A stretch of DNA of 14,983 bases, taken from contig CANQAW010000017.1 of the NCBI GenBank assembly GCA_947589525.1, forward strand, positions 1 through 14,983, read 5' to 3'. Shown here piece after piece: positions 6,312-13,252 of the stretch. Within the stretch, counting starts at the first letter, position 1. Every line of letters starts with the position of its first letter. Source of the DNA: Candidatus Gastranaerophilales bacterium (lineage in GTDB: Bacteria > Cyanobacteriota > Vampirovibrionia > Gastranaerophilales > Gastranaerophilaceae). Made by a program: the position numbers and the translations under genes. Under the pieces are notes generated by a model, which was not told the DNA's origin, ran no database searches, and saw only the letters and a program-made list of their open reading frames with translations.

Positions 6312-6590
6312 TTATTTTTTGTTAACTAATTCTTTGAATTTTTTACCTGCTGAAAATGCGGGAACTGTTTTTGCAGCAATTTTGATTTCTTTTCCTGTTT
6401 GAGGATTTCTGCCTGTTCTTGCTGCTCTTTTTCTTGATTCGAAAGTACCAAAACCGACTAAAGTAACTTTTTCGCCTTTAGCAACTGTTTTTTGTACAGT
6501 TTCAACAAGGCTTGTTAAAACTTCAGAAGCTTCTTTTTGAGTAACTTTTGCTTTTTTTGAAATTTCTTGTACTAATTCTTCTTTGTTCAT
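6312..6590 (-). CDS. HU family DNA-binding protein
   Basis: 92 residues, standard for HU. The helical dimerisation body is MNKEELVQEISKKAKVTQKE… with GFGTFESRKRAARTGRNPQT as the conserved beta-saddle and start of the DNA-gripping arm. The intercalating proline is in RNP (GRNPQTGKEIKI), followed by VPAFSAGKKFKELV, the family's C-terminal signature. Family knowledge: the homodimer bends and compacts DNA and helps replication, recombination and promoter architecture. ATG is set by AAAGGGG 7 bases upstream. It has a strong promoter (TTGCAA-17-TATAAT) and its own terminator, so it is an isolated, highly expressed transcription unit. HU rather than IHF is favoured because there is no partner subunit and the sequence is HU-like throughout. 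Confidence 0.96.
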   Translation of the reverse strand: MNKEELVQEISKKAKVTQKEASEVLTSLVETVQKTVAKGEKVTLVGFGTFESRKRAARTGRNPQTGKEIKIAAKTVPAFSAGKKFKELVNKK

Positions 6591-6619
6591 TTCGAACCCC
6601 TTTCTATGTTTATGAATAG

Positions 6620-6648
6620 ATTATATAAGGGTTTTTAGCATGTTGCAA
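6620..6648 (-). promoter_or_regulatory. Sigma-70-type promoter of the HU gene
   Basis: Minus strand: -35 TTGCAA (6648-6643), 17-base spacer ending in TTA, -10 TATAAT (6625-6620), predicted start about 6613, leader about 23 bases. The same -35, spacer length and -10, including the preceding TTA, occur in front of acpP. Confidence 0.8.
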
Positions 6649-6718
6649 GTCTTTTTTTAAAAAATTACCCGTTTTTCTAAAATTTATCATACTTTTTATT
6701 TATTTTTGGGCGTTATAT

Positions 6719-6727
6719 TGGTATAAT
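6719..6727 (+). promoter_or_regulatory. Extended -10 promoter with predicted start on the ATG (leaderless)
   Basis: TGGTATAAT (TG at 6719-6720, TATAAT 6722-6727) is a perfect extended -10. Seven bases on from its last T is 6734, the A of the ATG of the next gene. No SD precedes that ATG and no good -35 is visible, as expected for extended -10 promoters and leaderless mRNA. Confidence 0.65.
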
Positions 6728-6733
6728 TTTTCT

Positions 6734-7078
6734 ATGGCAAGAAAAAAAACAACCAGATGGTATGAAAAAAATGAATATCTGAGCGCTTTTATGAATTTAA
6801 TGAAAGACTTGCCCATTGACGAACAATGCGAAATTGCCGTTGATATGATATTAAAAACTTCCTGTTTAATAGACAGGCAATATGAAAATTTTATCAAGGA
6901 CATTGCGTTTTTTAATCCGAGGGATTTTAAAAGGTGGTATGATAAAAACCCTAATATTCATCTTGCCATTGAAGCACTCAGGGATTTAACTTCCGTTCAG
7001 CAGGAAGAAGTAGTACAAGAATTTTGCGATAAAATTTTAAAAAGGCATGACAGTGAAAAAAAAGTTGAAAACAAATAA
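6734..7078 (+). CDS. Hypothetical protein with an internal tandem duplication
   Basis: 114 residues; I do not recognise a family. No signal peptide or membrane helix; it looks helical and soluble. Residues 8-41 and 67-103 are a duplicated unit. Both start RWY(E/D)KN, share (K/R)DL 17 residues later, then Q-x-E, and both end in ILK (about 12 identities over 34 aligned positions, with one 3-residue gap). The linker contains SCLIDRQYENF and FFNPRDF. Such paired helical repeats often form interaction surfaces, but no function can be assigned. There is no SD; the extended -10 puts transcription on the ATG. Its 3' end overlaps the SDR gene by 26 bases, so translation of the two is probably coupled. 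A later in-frame ATG (6791) would remove repeat 1 and is not favoured. Confidence 0.8.
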   Translation: MARKKTTRWYEKNEYLSAFMNLMKDLPIDEQCEIAVDMILKTSCLIDRQYENFIKDIAFFNPRDFKRWYDKNPNIHLAIEALRDLTSVQQEEVVQEFCDKILKRHDSEKKVENK

Positions 7079-7772
7079 AAATATTCTCATTACGGGGGCA
7101 AGTTCGGGCATAGGATTAGAAATATCAAAAATTTTAGAAAAGAATTACAATTTATTTTTAACCGGAAGAAGAAAGTTAAACAAAAAAAACTACTTTTCCT
7201 GTGATTTATCGAATATTGAAGATATTGAAGCATTATTCAACCGAGCCAAAAACTTTTTTAAAGGCGATATTGATATTTTAATCAACTGTGCGGGGCAGTA
7301 TATATATAAGCCCATTGAAAAAATGACGCTTAAAGAAATTAACAATATGATAGATGTTAATTTTAAATCCGGATATATTTTATCAAGCCTTGTCATATCC
7401 GACATGAAGAAAAATAATTGGGGAAGAATTGTAAATATAGGTTCAATTTCGGGAATTGTCGGAGAAGCAAACGCAACTTTATATAGTGCAACAAAAAGTG
7501 CGCTATCGGGTCTTACAAGGGCGTTAGCTCTTGAAGCTGCGCAAAATAATATAACGGTTAATCAAATAAACCCCGGCTGGGTTGAAACTCCGCTTGCGCA
7601 AAAAGCTCTTTCAAAAGAAGATATTCAAGAAGTTATGGACGTCACTCCGCAAAAAAGATTTATTGAACCGATTGAAATAGCGCAATTGTGTGAATATTTA
7701 ATTTCCGATAGCGCAAAAGGTCTGACGGGACAAAATATTAACCTTTGCGCAGGGTTATCAATAGGTTGTTAA
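7053..7772 (+). CDS. Short-chain dehydrogenase/reductase, FabG-like
   Basis: 239 residues from the GTG start. Rossmann fold with the cofactor motif TGASSGIG (14-21), NCAG at 78-81, and the SDR catalytic set: Ser in IGSISG (131), Tyr144 and Lys148 in YSATK, with Asn103. The ending GQNINLCAGLSIG matches the GQ-INVDGG end of FabG-type enzymes. It would reduce a ketone with NAD(P)H; 3-oxoacyl-ACP is the best guess because of the FabG likeness, but the substrate is not shown and fabF/acpP lie elsewhere in the window. Start choice: AAAGG at 7041-7045 is 7 bases before GTG 7053 but only 1 base before ATG 7047, so GTG is preferred; 7047 would add two residues. Expected to be co-transcribed with the overlapping upstream gene. 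Confidence 0.85.
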   Translation: MKKKLKTNKNILITGASSGIGLEISKILEKNYNLFLTGRRKLNKKNYFSCDLSNIEDIEALFNRAKNFFKGDIDILINCAGQYIYKPIEKMTLKEINNMIDVNFKSGYILSSLVISDMKKNNWGRIVNIGSISGIVGEANATLYSATKSALSGLTRALALEAAQNNITVNQINPGWVETPLAQKALSKEDIQEVMDVTPQKRFIEPIEIAQLCEYLISDSAKGLTGQNINLCAGLSIGC

Positions 7773-7779
7773 AATAATT

Positions 7780-7804
7780 AAAAAAGGCTGTGCTCTGCAC
7801 AGCC
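7780..7804 (-). terminator. Intrinsic terminator of the SLH gene
   Basis: GGCTGTGC-TCT-GCACAGCC (7786-7804), 8 GC-rich pairs; read on the minus strand it is followed by TTTTTT (7785-7780). It lies about 40 bases past the SLH stop. On the plus strand the stem is followed by CAAAAAA, so it does not work as a standard terminator for the SDR gene. Confidence 0.85.
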
Positions 7805-7837
7805 CAAAAAACCGAAGTACATTTGAGAGGTTTTTTG
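7805..7837 (+). terminator. Possible plus-strand terminator of the SDR gene
   Basis: CAAAAAACC (7805-7813) and GGTTTTTTG (7829-7837) form a perfect 9-bp inverted repeat around a 15-base loop. The A:T part of the stem doubles as the T-tract. It is weak but is the only plus-strand candidate after the SDR gene, and it sits next to the minus-strand terminator of the converging gene. Confidence 0.4.
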
Positions 7838-7844
7838 TATATAG

Positions 7845-9710
7845 CTATTGACCAAAAGCAATAGTGATTTTTTCTTTCGGGTTAACTTTAGCAATCGGTG
7901 TACCTTGACCGTCTACAAGATAGGCAAATTCGTCGCCCGTTGTTTGTAAAAGTCCCATAGTACCCGATAGAGCGGTTCTTGTTAAATCAATCGGGGCTTT
8001 AACAATGGTTTTTAAACCGTCTTGGTAGCTTCTTCCCGCAGCTTTGAATTTACCGCCAAGAAGTTCAGATGTACCTACCCCTGTTTGGTCAAGCAAGCTT
8101 TCTGCAGCATTTGAAATACCGATTGCAGCACCGCCTATTGTTCTTCCTGCAGTACCGATTAAAGTACCTGCCCAAGTGAAAGGAAGTTGAACAAGTCTTA
8201 AAACGCCATTGATTTCTTTTTGTCTTTGAACTTTGGCACTTAAGATTTGTCTTGGAAGCATTGCCTTGCAGCCTTTACAGCTTATAATTTCGTTGAAAGA
8301 TAAACGAAGTGCGCCGGGGCAGTTTTTAGAAGGTCTTACAACTTCGACAACTTTACCTCTAACGGTTGAACCGCAAGGGAATACAACACCGTTTATGGTA
8401 ACTTCGTTTGTTGTTGTAGCTGCAAATTGTTCGCCTGCGTTAACGTGTTTTGCGTTAACTATGTCGTTCATAGTCAGTTGAAGTGTGGGGATTTCAATTT
8501 TAGCTTCTTTTTCGATAAAAGTTTTACCGCCTAAATCTTGGGCGCAGGTTTTTGTCGATTTATCGTATCCGCCTGCAACTCTTATACCTTGAAGCATTGA
8601 ACTTGCCTCAGCACGGGTTGTTCTGTCGTTAGGACGAATGAAATCTTGGTTTCTTTCGTTTTTAAGTGCACCGTTTTCAATGGCTTTAGCAACATTTTCT
8701 CTTGCCCAGCAGGGAACTTTTCCGCCGTCTTTATAGTGAGACAGAATTTCATTTGCTTTAGCTTCATCCATAGGGCAGTTTAGACCCTTAGACATAATTG
8801 TTAAAGCTTCCGCACGAGTTATGTTTTCGTTAGGGTAAAATCTGTCTTGCGTTTTTCCCGCAAGCATGTTTTCCGCTACGCCGATTGAAATATAATCGTG
8901 CGCCCAGTGGTTTTGGGGAACATCTTTAAAGGTTAAATTATCACAAGGTGAAGCAGTTAAGTTATAACCTTTAACAACCATTGTTGCCATTTCGGCACGA
9001 GATACGTTTCTGTTTGGTTTAAACATTCCGTCGGGATATCCCTCTAAAACGCAAAGTTCGGTTAAATGGTTAATATCACAACTTGCCCAGTAACTGTCGT
9101 AAACATCGGGGTATTGTTGAGTATTAACGTTTGCTGCACCGCCCGTAAAACCAAGAGCTTCAAACGGTTCTTTTGTTACTTTAATAACGTCCATGTGGGT
9201 TGTTGAAGTCAGGTTTGGTTTATTGTTGCATTCATATTTAGGCATATCAATTGAATTGATAACGGGAGCAGCACCGCCTGTCGGGCAACCGCATTCAACG
9301 GGAACGCCTCTGTAATTCGGAATTAAAAGCGAATCGTTGATGGTTGCATTATTTAATTTCTCCCCCACTTGAGAAGAGTTTGAGTTTGAATATATAGCAT
9401 TAGGATAAGAATATGTTTGTTGATTTATCGGTTTAGACTCTATGCAAGGAGCGGCAGCACCGGTTTGACAGCCGCAGTCGCTGTTATTTCTTGCAAAAGG
9501 ATTAGAAAATTTAAACTTTTTATCACAACCGCAATCAGCCTGTTTGCATTTTGAGCAATTAGCAGTATCCGGAGTTACAATTTCGGATGTTTTTTTGCTG
9601 CATCCGCAATCATTTGTAACGGGACATGCCGCAAGTGACATAGGTACGCTTAGAGCTAAAGAACATATAGTTAGCGCAGTACCTAACATAATTTTTCTTT
9701 TAATAGTCAT
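7845..9710 (-). CDS. Cys-rich S-layer-homology (SLH) domain exported protein
   Basis: 621 residues. Signal peptide 1-28 (MTIKRKIMLGT… to PMSLAA) ends in LAAC29, which fits a lipobox but could equally be cut by signal peptidase I after SLA. A Cys-rich segment follows (C29, 35, 37, 52, 55, 60, 62, 79, 81, 89) with DCGCSKK, DCGCDKK, CGCQTGAAAP (80s) and CGCPTGGAAP (140-149). Three SLH repeats occupy about 200-250 (GYPDGMFKPN…SRAE), 261-310 (FKDVPQNHWA…TRAE) and 323-376 (TRAE). The C-terminal half has a beta-rich stretch at about 420-490 (GVVFPCGSTVRGKV), then a Gly/Ala-rich part. Family knowledge: SLH domains bind cell-wall polymers and in cyanobacteria-like diderms link outer membrane to peptidoglycan. 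The start is chosen from AAGGAGG just before ATG 9710; an in-frame ATG 21 bases upstream would read through the SD. Confidence 0.88.
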   Translation of the reverse strand: MTIKRKIMLGTALTICSLALSVPMSLAACPVTNDCGCSKKTSEIVTPDTANCSKCKQADCGCDKKFKFSNPFARNNSDCGCQTGAAAPCIESKPINQQTYSYPNAIYSNSNSSQVGEKLNNATINDSLLIPNYRGVPVECGCPTGGAAPVINSIDMPKYECNNKPNLTSTTHMDVIKVTKEPFEALGFTGGAANVNTQQYPDVYDSYWASCDINHLTELCVLEGYPDGMFKPNRNVSRAEMATMVVKGYNLTASPCDNLTFKDVPQNHWAHDYISIGVAENMLAGKTQDRFYPNENITRAEALTIMSKGLNCPMDEAKANEILSHYKDGGKVPCWARENVAKAIENGALKNERNQDFIRPNDRTTRAEASSMLQGIRVAGGYDKSTKTCAQDLGGKTFIEKEAKIEIPTLQLTMNDIVNAKHVNAGEQFAATTTNEVTINGVVFPCGSTVRGKVVEVVRPSKNCPGALRLSFNEIISCKGCKAMLPRQILSAKVQRQKEINGVLRLVQLPFTWAGTLIGTAGRTIGGAAIGISNAAESLLDQTGVGTSELLGGKFKAAGRSYQDGLKTIVKAPIDLTRTALSGTMGLLQTTGDEFAYLVDGQGTPIAKVNPKEKITIAFGQ

Positions 9711-9737
9711 TTTTCCTCCTTTGTGTTGCATTTATTT

Positions 9738-9793
9738 TACATATTAATAACGCACATTTTTATTTTAAAATTATGCGTTTTATTTAATATGTA
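9738..9793 (-). promoter_or_regulatory. Long imperfect hairpin in the leader of the SLH gene
   Basis: On the minus strand TACATATTAA (9793-9784) pairs with TTAATATGTA (9747-9738). TAA pairs with TTA inside that, and CGCA pairs with TGCG (9751-9754 with 9774-9777), with small bulges and an AT-rich apical loop. It ends about 15 bases before the SD and has no T-tract, so it is not a terminator. It may stabilise an abundant surface-protein mRNA or be a protein-binding dyad. No clear promoter was identified in the 128-base gap. Confidence 0.4.
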
Positions 9794-9838
9794 TTCATTA
9801 CCTTAAAAGGTTATCCTAAATGCTAATTTAGATTATAT

Positions 9839-10534
9839 TTATTTAACGGAGTGTTTTCTGTTATATTGGATTGAGCGCATATAGGCACTGTCTTGTTCAA
9901 AACGTTGTTTGTATAATTTTTCAAAATTATCCTGCGAATATTTATAATTTTCAAAAGTCATCATGATTGCTTTGTTAACAATAAGAATTGCAAAGGGCAG
10001 AACCAGAATAGTAACTATGACAAATATAAAACCGTGTATGGCAAATTGTTTTTTAGCTTCTTCAACTTCCTGTTCTTTTTGAATATCAATTTTCAGAGCA
10101 ATTGCATCGTTTATGTACGCAATTCTTTCATCCACCGTCATAGAATCGATTAATGGGACAAACTCGGAAGAAATTTGCACTATATATTTTTTTAAAGGGC
10201 TGTTTTCCAAATCCTGACCCTCGTCCTGCATTTCTTCCCGCAGTTGTTCTTTTGGCCGTAAAACATCAAATTGGGGTTGTAATTCTTCATTTTCCGCATC
10301 CGAATTATCATTTAAATCGGTTTTCTCATCAATTGTTTTTTCATCCGCAGATTTAATTTCGGCTTCTTCGGTTAAGTCTTTTTGTTCTTCTGTTGATTTT
10401 GTTTCTTCTTCAAATTTATCTTCATTCTCTTGCGCAAAAAAATCGCCTTCATCCAAAGAGCTTTGTTCAACCTCGTCGAAATCTTTTAAAAACATTGATT
10501 TTTCATCAGAATTATCGATTTGTTTTTCTTCCAA
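9839..10534 (-). CDS. Acidic single-pass membrane protein of unknown function
   Basis: 231 residues; no family recognised. Residues 1-110 are a disordered, strongly acidic region (E, D, S, T, K, Q rich). Residues 114-160 look helical (VDERIAYINDAIALKID…). One clear membrane helix is at about 166-190 (FIFVIVTILVLPFAILIVNKA), then a basic/aromatic tail of about 40 residues with two Tyr-rich stretches. No signal peptide, so the acidic head is probably cytoplasmic (inference). Start: AAAGGAG at 10547-10541 is 6 bases before TTG 10534, so a TTG start is chosen; the longer frame to 10561 also begins TTG but would read through the SD. A TGATATAAT box (10571-10563) supplies a promoter divergent from the purD-like gene. 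Confidence 0.75.
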   Translation of the reverse strand: MEEKQIDNSDEKSMFLKDFDEVEQSSLDEGDFFAQENEDKFEEETKSTEEQKDLTEEAEIKSADEKTIDEKTDLNDNSDAENEELQPQFDVLRPKEQLREEMQDEGQDLENSPLKKYIVQISSEFVPLIDSMTVDERIAYINDAIALKIDIQKEQEVEEAKKQFAIHGFIFVIVTILVLPFAILIVNKAIMMTFENYKYSQDNFEKLYKQRFEQDSAYMRSIQYNRKHSVK

Positions 10535-10561
10535 AAGAAACTCCTTTATAATTAACCTCAA

Positions 10562-10611
10562 AATTATATCATAGTTTTAATTAAAACAAAATCGGACTTA
10601 TGATATAATTG
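10562..10611. promoter_or_regulatory. Mirror-image divergent promoters with a central palindrome
   Basis: TATGATATAATT on plus (10600-10611) and the same 12-mer on minus (10573-10562) form a perfect inverted repeat 26 bases apart. Each contains an extended -10 TGATATAAT. Between them is the perfect 14-bp palindrome GTTTTAATTAAAAC (10574-10587). The minus copy serves the acidic membrane protein, with a start near 10556 and an SD in the leader. The plus copy serves the purD-like gene, and its predicted start at 10616 is the A of ATG, so that mRNA would be leaderless. Confidence 0.65.
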
Positions 10612-10615
10612 TTTT

Positions 10616-11662
10616 ATGATTATTTTAATATTGGGAAAAAGCCATTGTGCAAAAAGTTTTTATGATTTATTTTCTCAAAATAAGGAAAATATTGTTTTTT
10701 CTACGCATTCCCAATGCAAAAATCATATTGACGCTTCTGCAAATTCTGATATTTTGGATTTTATTGAAGCAAACGGGGTTAATTTTGTTTTAATCACCGA
10801 TAATTCATATATGGCAACGGATATTGAAGAAGAAATATCAAACTTGAACGTAAGCGTTTTCTGCCCCGATAAAACCGCATGCGAAATATGCACTTCAAAA
10901 TCAAAAGCCAAAAAGTTTATGTATAAAAATAAAATTGCCACACCCAAATTTCTGATTATCGAAAAAACACAGCAAGGACTTGATTATATAAGAAATATGA
11001 CAACGGCAATGGCAATTAAGCCCGACATCCGCACACAAAGCGAAAACACCGCATTTTTTGAAACATACGGCGAAGGCGAAAAAATTATTAGCGGTTTTTT
11101 TAAAAACGGAAACAAAAAACTGTTAATTGAAGATTATATTGAAGGAAAAAGTTTCTCTATCTGGGTTTTAACAAACGGATACGACGCCAAAATAATCTTT
11201 TCAAGCGCAAAATATCAAGACGAAATTGCATATTTTAACCCTGATTTTTTAAATGAAGATATAATGAAAAAAATAGAAACGGAATTTGTAAAGCCGACCA
11301 TTTCGGCATTAAATTCTCAAGAAGAAGAATACACGGGCATTTTAGGCTTTGATTTTATTTTAACGTTCAACAATCAACTGTTTTTGATAAATTATAACGG
11401 CTTTTTTGATGAAATAAATGTTGATTTTGCAACAAAAGGCTTTGATATTGATTGGCTTGACGTTTTTGAAAGAACAATTCGCGGGGATGTATTTTCAAAA
11501 TATAATTTTAAAGAGCACGAAAACTTTATGCTCACTTTAAGACAGGGTGAAAATACGGAATTTCAAAGCGCAAAAACAAAAAGCAGCCTTAACTTATATC
11601 TTAAAGAGCTCGGTTATAACACCGATTTATTAAAAGAAGCTCAAAAAGTATGGAAATATTAA
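10616..11662 (+). CDS. PurD-like ATP-grasp protein, divergent and possibly inactive as GAR synthetase
   Basis: 348 residues against about 420-430 for phosphoribosylamine-glycine ligase. The PurD order is recognisable: N-domain MIILILGKSH, NSDILDFIEANGVNFVLI, the SKSKAKKFMYKNKIATPKF segment (94-112), the ATP-grasp strand KLLIEDYIEGKSFSIWVLTNG (about 168-188), VKPTIS, and YTGILGFDFILT…LFLINYNGFF (239-264). Conserved parts are altered. The VVKADGLAAGKGV loop is replaced by AIKPDIRTQSENTAF. The GPNTGGMGA segment is absent (only AYFNPDFLNED). The metal-binding ExN of IEFN reads INYN (Asn259 for Glu). It is therefore probably a paralogue with another or non-catalytic role. There is no SD; an extended -10 points to a leaderless mRNA. 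It overlaps yidD by 13 bases. Confidence 0.7.
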   Translation: MIILILGKSHCAKSFYDLFSQNKENIVFSTHSQCKNHIDASANSDILDFIEANGVNFVLITDNSYMATDIEEEISNLNVSVFCPDKTACEICTSKSKAKKFMYKNKIATPKFLIIEKTQQGLDYIRNMTTAMAIKPDIRTQSENTAFFETYGEGEKIISGFFKNGNKKLLIEDYIEGKSFSIWVLTNGYDAKIIFSSAKYQDEIAYFNPDFLNEDIMKKIETEFVKPTISALNSQEEEYTGILGFDFILTFNNQLFLINYNGFFDEINVDFATKGFDIDWLDVFERTIRGDVFSKYNFKEHENFMLTLRQGENTEFQSAKTKSSLNLYLKELGYNTDLLKEAQKVWKY

Positions 11663-11880
11663 AAAAAATAGTTTTAAAATTAATATCCGTTTATCGGTTT
11701 TTTTCAAAGTACACTCCGTCCGTGTGTATATATGAACCTACATGTTCTAAATACACCCAAGATGCCATAATAAAATTCGGACTTTTAAAGGGATTATACT
11801 TGGGAATTAAAAGAATTCTAAGATGCCACCCTTACCATAAGGGCGGATATGACCCCGTTCCGGATGAATTTAAATGGTAA
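11650..11880 (+). CDS. yidD: Membrane protein insertion efficiency factor YidD
   Basis: 76 residues with the YidD signature: an amphipathic N-terminus IVLKLISVYRFFSK, CIYEPTCSKYTQDAI (26-40), GLLKGLYLGIKRILRCHP (44-61), GGYDPVP (65-71). Conserved cysteines are C26, C32 and C59. Family knowledge: YidD lies at the inner face of the membrane and helps YidC insert proteins. It is usually encoded near rnpA/yidC/rpmH, but here it is coupled to a purD-like gene, so it is separated from its usual partners. Its ATG lies within the upstream gene and there is no strong SD, suggesting translational coupling. It converges with fabF, leaving 2 bases between stops. Confidence 0.95.
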   Translation: MEILKKIVLKLISVYRFFSKYTPSVCIYEPTCSKYTQDAIIKFGLLKGLYLGIKRILRCHPYHKGGYDPVPDEFKW

Positions 11881-11882
11881 AA

Positions 11883-13148
11883 TTATTTTTCATATTTCTT
11901 AAACAGCAGAGAAGCGTTTTGACCGCCGAAACCGAAAGAATTAGTCAGCGCATAATTAACTTCTTGTTTTACGGCTTTATTCGGAACATAATTTAAATTT
12001 GCAACTTCAGGGTCTTGGTTTTCAAGATTGATAGTCGGAGGAATTATGCTTTCGTTTAAAACCTTAATACAGACTATACTTTCAGTCGCCCCTGTTGCAC
12101 CTATCATGTGTCCGTGCATTGATTTTGTTGAAGAAACTTTCAGATTTTTGTTTGTGTCTAAATCTCCAAAAACCCGAGCAATCGCTTGGCTTTCAGCTAT
12201 ATCGCCAAGATGGGTTGATGTTCCGTGAGCATTAATATAACCTACGTCTTCAGGTTTAATTTGTGCTTCTTTTACTGCCAATTCCATAGATTTTGCCGCA
12301 CCTGCACCTGTCGGGTCGGGTGCTACCATATCATAAGCATCTGCGGTTTGACCGTAACCGACGATTTCTGCATAAATTTTTGCATTTCTGTTAAGAGCAT
12401 GTTCAAGTTCTTCCAATATAAGACAAGCACCGCCTTCACCCATAACAAAACCGTCTCTGTCTTTATCATAAGGGCGTGAAGCACGCGTTGGTTCGTCGTT
12501 TCTGCGAGACAATGTTCTTGCGGAAGTAAAAGCACCTATTCCTATATGTGTCATAACGGCTTCGCAACCGCCTGCAATAATAACATCAGCATCATTATAT
12601 TGTATTGAGCGATAAGCATCGCCGACACAGTGAGCACTTGTTGCACAAGCACTTACTACCGCTTTATTTATTCCTTTTGCGCCATGACGCATTGAAACTC
12701 TGCCTGAAGCCATGTTTACTATTAACATAGGAATGGTAAAAGGAGAACATTTGGTAGGGCCTCTATCTATAATTGCAAGGTGTTGTTTTTCAAAGGTATC
12801 AAACCCGCCCGCACCGGTTCCGACAATTACGCCGACTCTGTAGGGGTCTTCTTTGGATATATCAAGTTTAGCGTCTTTAACCGCTTCATCCGAGGCAACA
12901 ACAGCGAATTGAGTGTATCTGTCCATTCTTTTCATTTCTTTAGGGTCTAAAAGATTGTTTTGCTGAACTTCTTGTTCAAATGTTGTTGCTTCACCCCCAA
13001 ATTTAACAAGATGACCGTCTAAAGGCATTCTTGTGATTGTTTTAATACCTGATTTACCTTCAATTATTGAATTCCAAAATTTTTCAACACCGCAACCAAA
13101 GGGGCTGACAAGCCCTAACCCTGTAATGACTACACGTCTTTTGTTCAT
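11883..13148 (-). CDS. fabF: 3-oxoacyl-[acyl-carrier-protein] synthase II (FabF)
   Basis: 421 residues, normal for FabF. The start RRVVITGLGLVSPFG is typical. The thiolase-fold catalytic triad is Cys168 (VVSACATSAH), His308 (NAHGTSTHLGD) and His347 (KSMHGHMIGATGA), with Lys342; the ending NSFGFGGQNASLLF is conserved. Family knowledge: condenses malonyl-ACP with acyl-ACP in fatty-acid elongation, in the cytoplasm. The motif reads KSMHGH where many FabF have KSMTGH; both forms occur. ATG at 13148 is chosen because TGAGGAG lies 5 bases upstream; 14 extra in-frame residues upstream are not family-like and read through the SD. acpP lies 104 bases upstream on the same strand with a terminator between, so fabF gets either read-through or its own weak promoter. 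Confidence 0.97.
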   Translation of the reverse strand: MNKRRVVITGLGLVSPFGCGVEKFWNSIIEGKSGIKTITRMPLDGHLVKFGGEATTFEQEVQQNNLLDPKEMKRMDRYTQFAVVASDEAVKDAKLDISKEDPYRVGVIVGTGAGGFDTFEKQHLAIIDRGPTKCSPFTIPMLIVNMASGRVSMRHGAKGINKAVVSACATSAHCVGDAYRSIQYNDADVIIAGGCEAVMTHIGIGAFTSARTLSRRNDEPTRASRPYDKDRDGFVMGEGGACLILEELEHALNRNAKIYAEIVGYGQTADAYDMVAPDPTGAGAAKSMELAVKEAQIKPEDVGYINAHGTSTHLGDIAESQAIARVFGDLDTNKNLKVSSTKSMHGHMIGATGATESIVCIKVLNESIIPPTINLENQDPEVANLNYVPNKAVKQEVNYALTNSFGFGGQNASLLFKKYEK

Positions 13149-13188
13149 AATTCTCCTCAAATCTAAATTTTTTAATGGACTATAATTC

Positions 13189-13221
13189 AAAAAAGACTAC
13201 AAAGGAAATTTGCAGTCTTTT
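13189..13221 (-). terminator. Intrinsic terminator/attenuator between acpP and fabF
   Basis: Minus strand: AAAAGACT (13221-13214), one mismatch, CAAA, loop of 5, TTTG, mismatch, AGTCTTTT (13198-13191) followed by TT, giving a TTTTTT run. It lies after the acpP stop and 41 bases before the fabF start. Partial read-through would give more ACP than FabF. Confidence 0.7.
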
Positions 13222-13252
13222 ATTTATTAAAATAATTTACATCAATTAATAT

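Noticed and set aside
10535..10561. Longer TTG start for the acidic membrane protein
   Set aside because: It would translate through the AAAGGAG SD and lies at the predicted transcript start.
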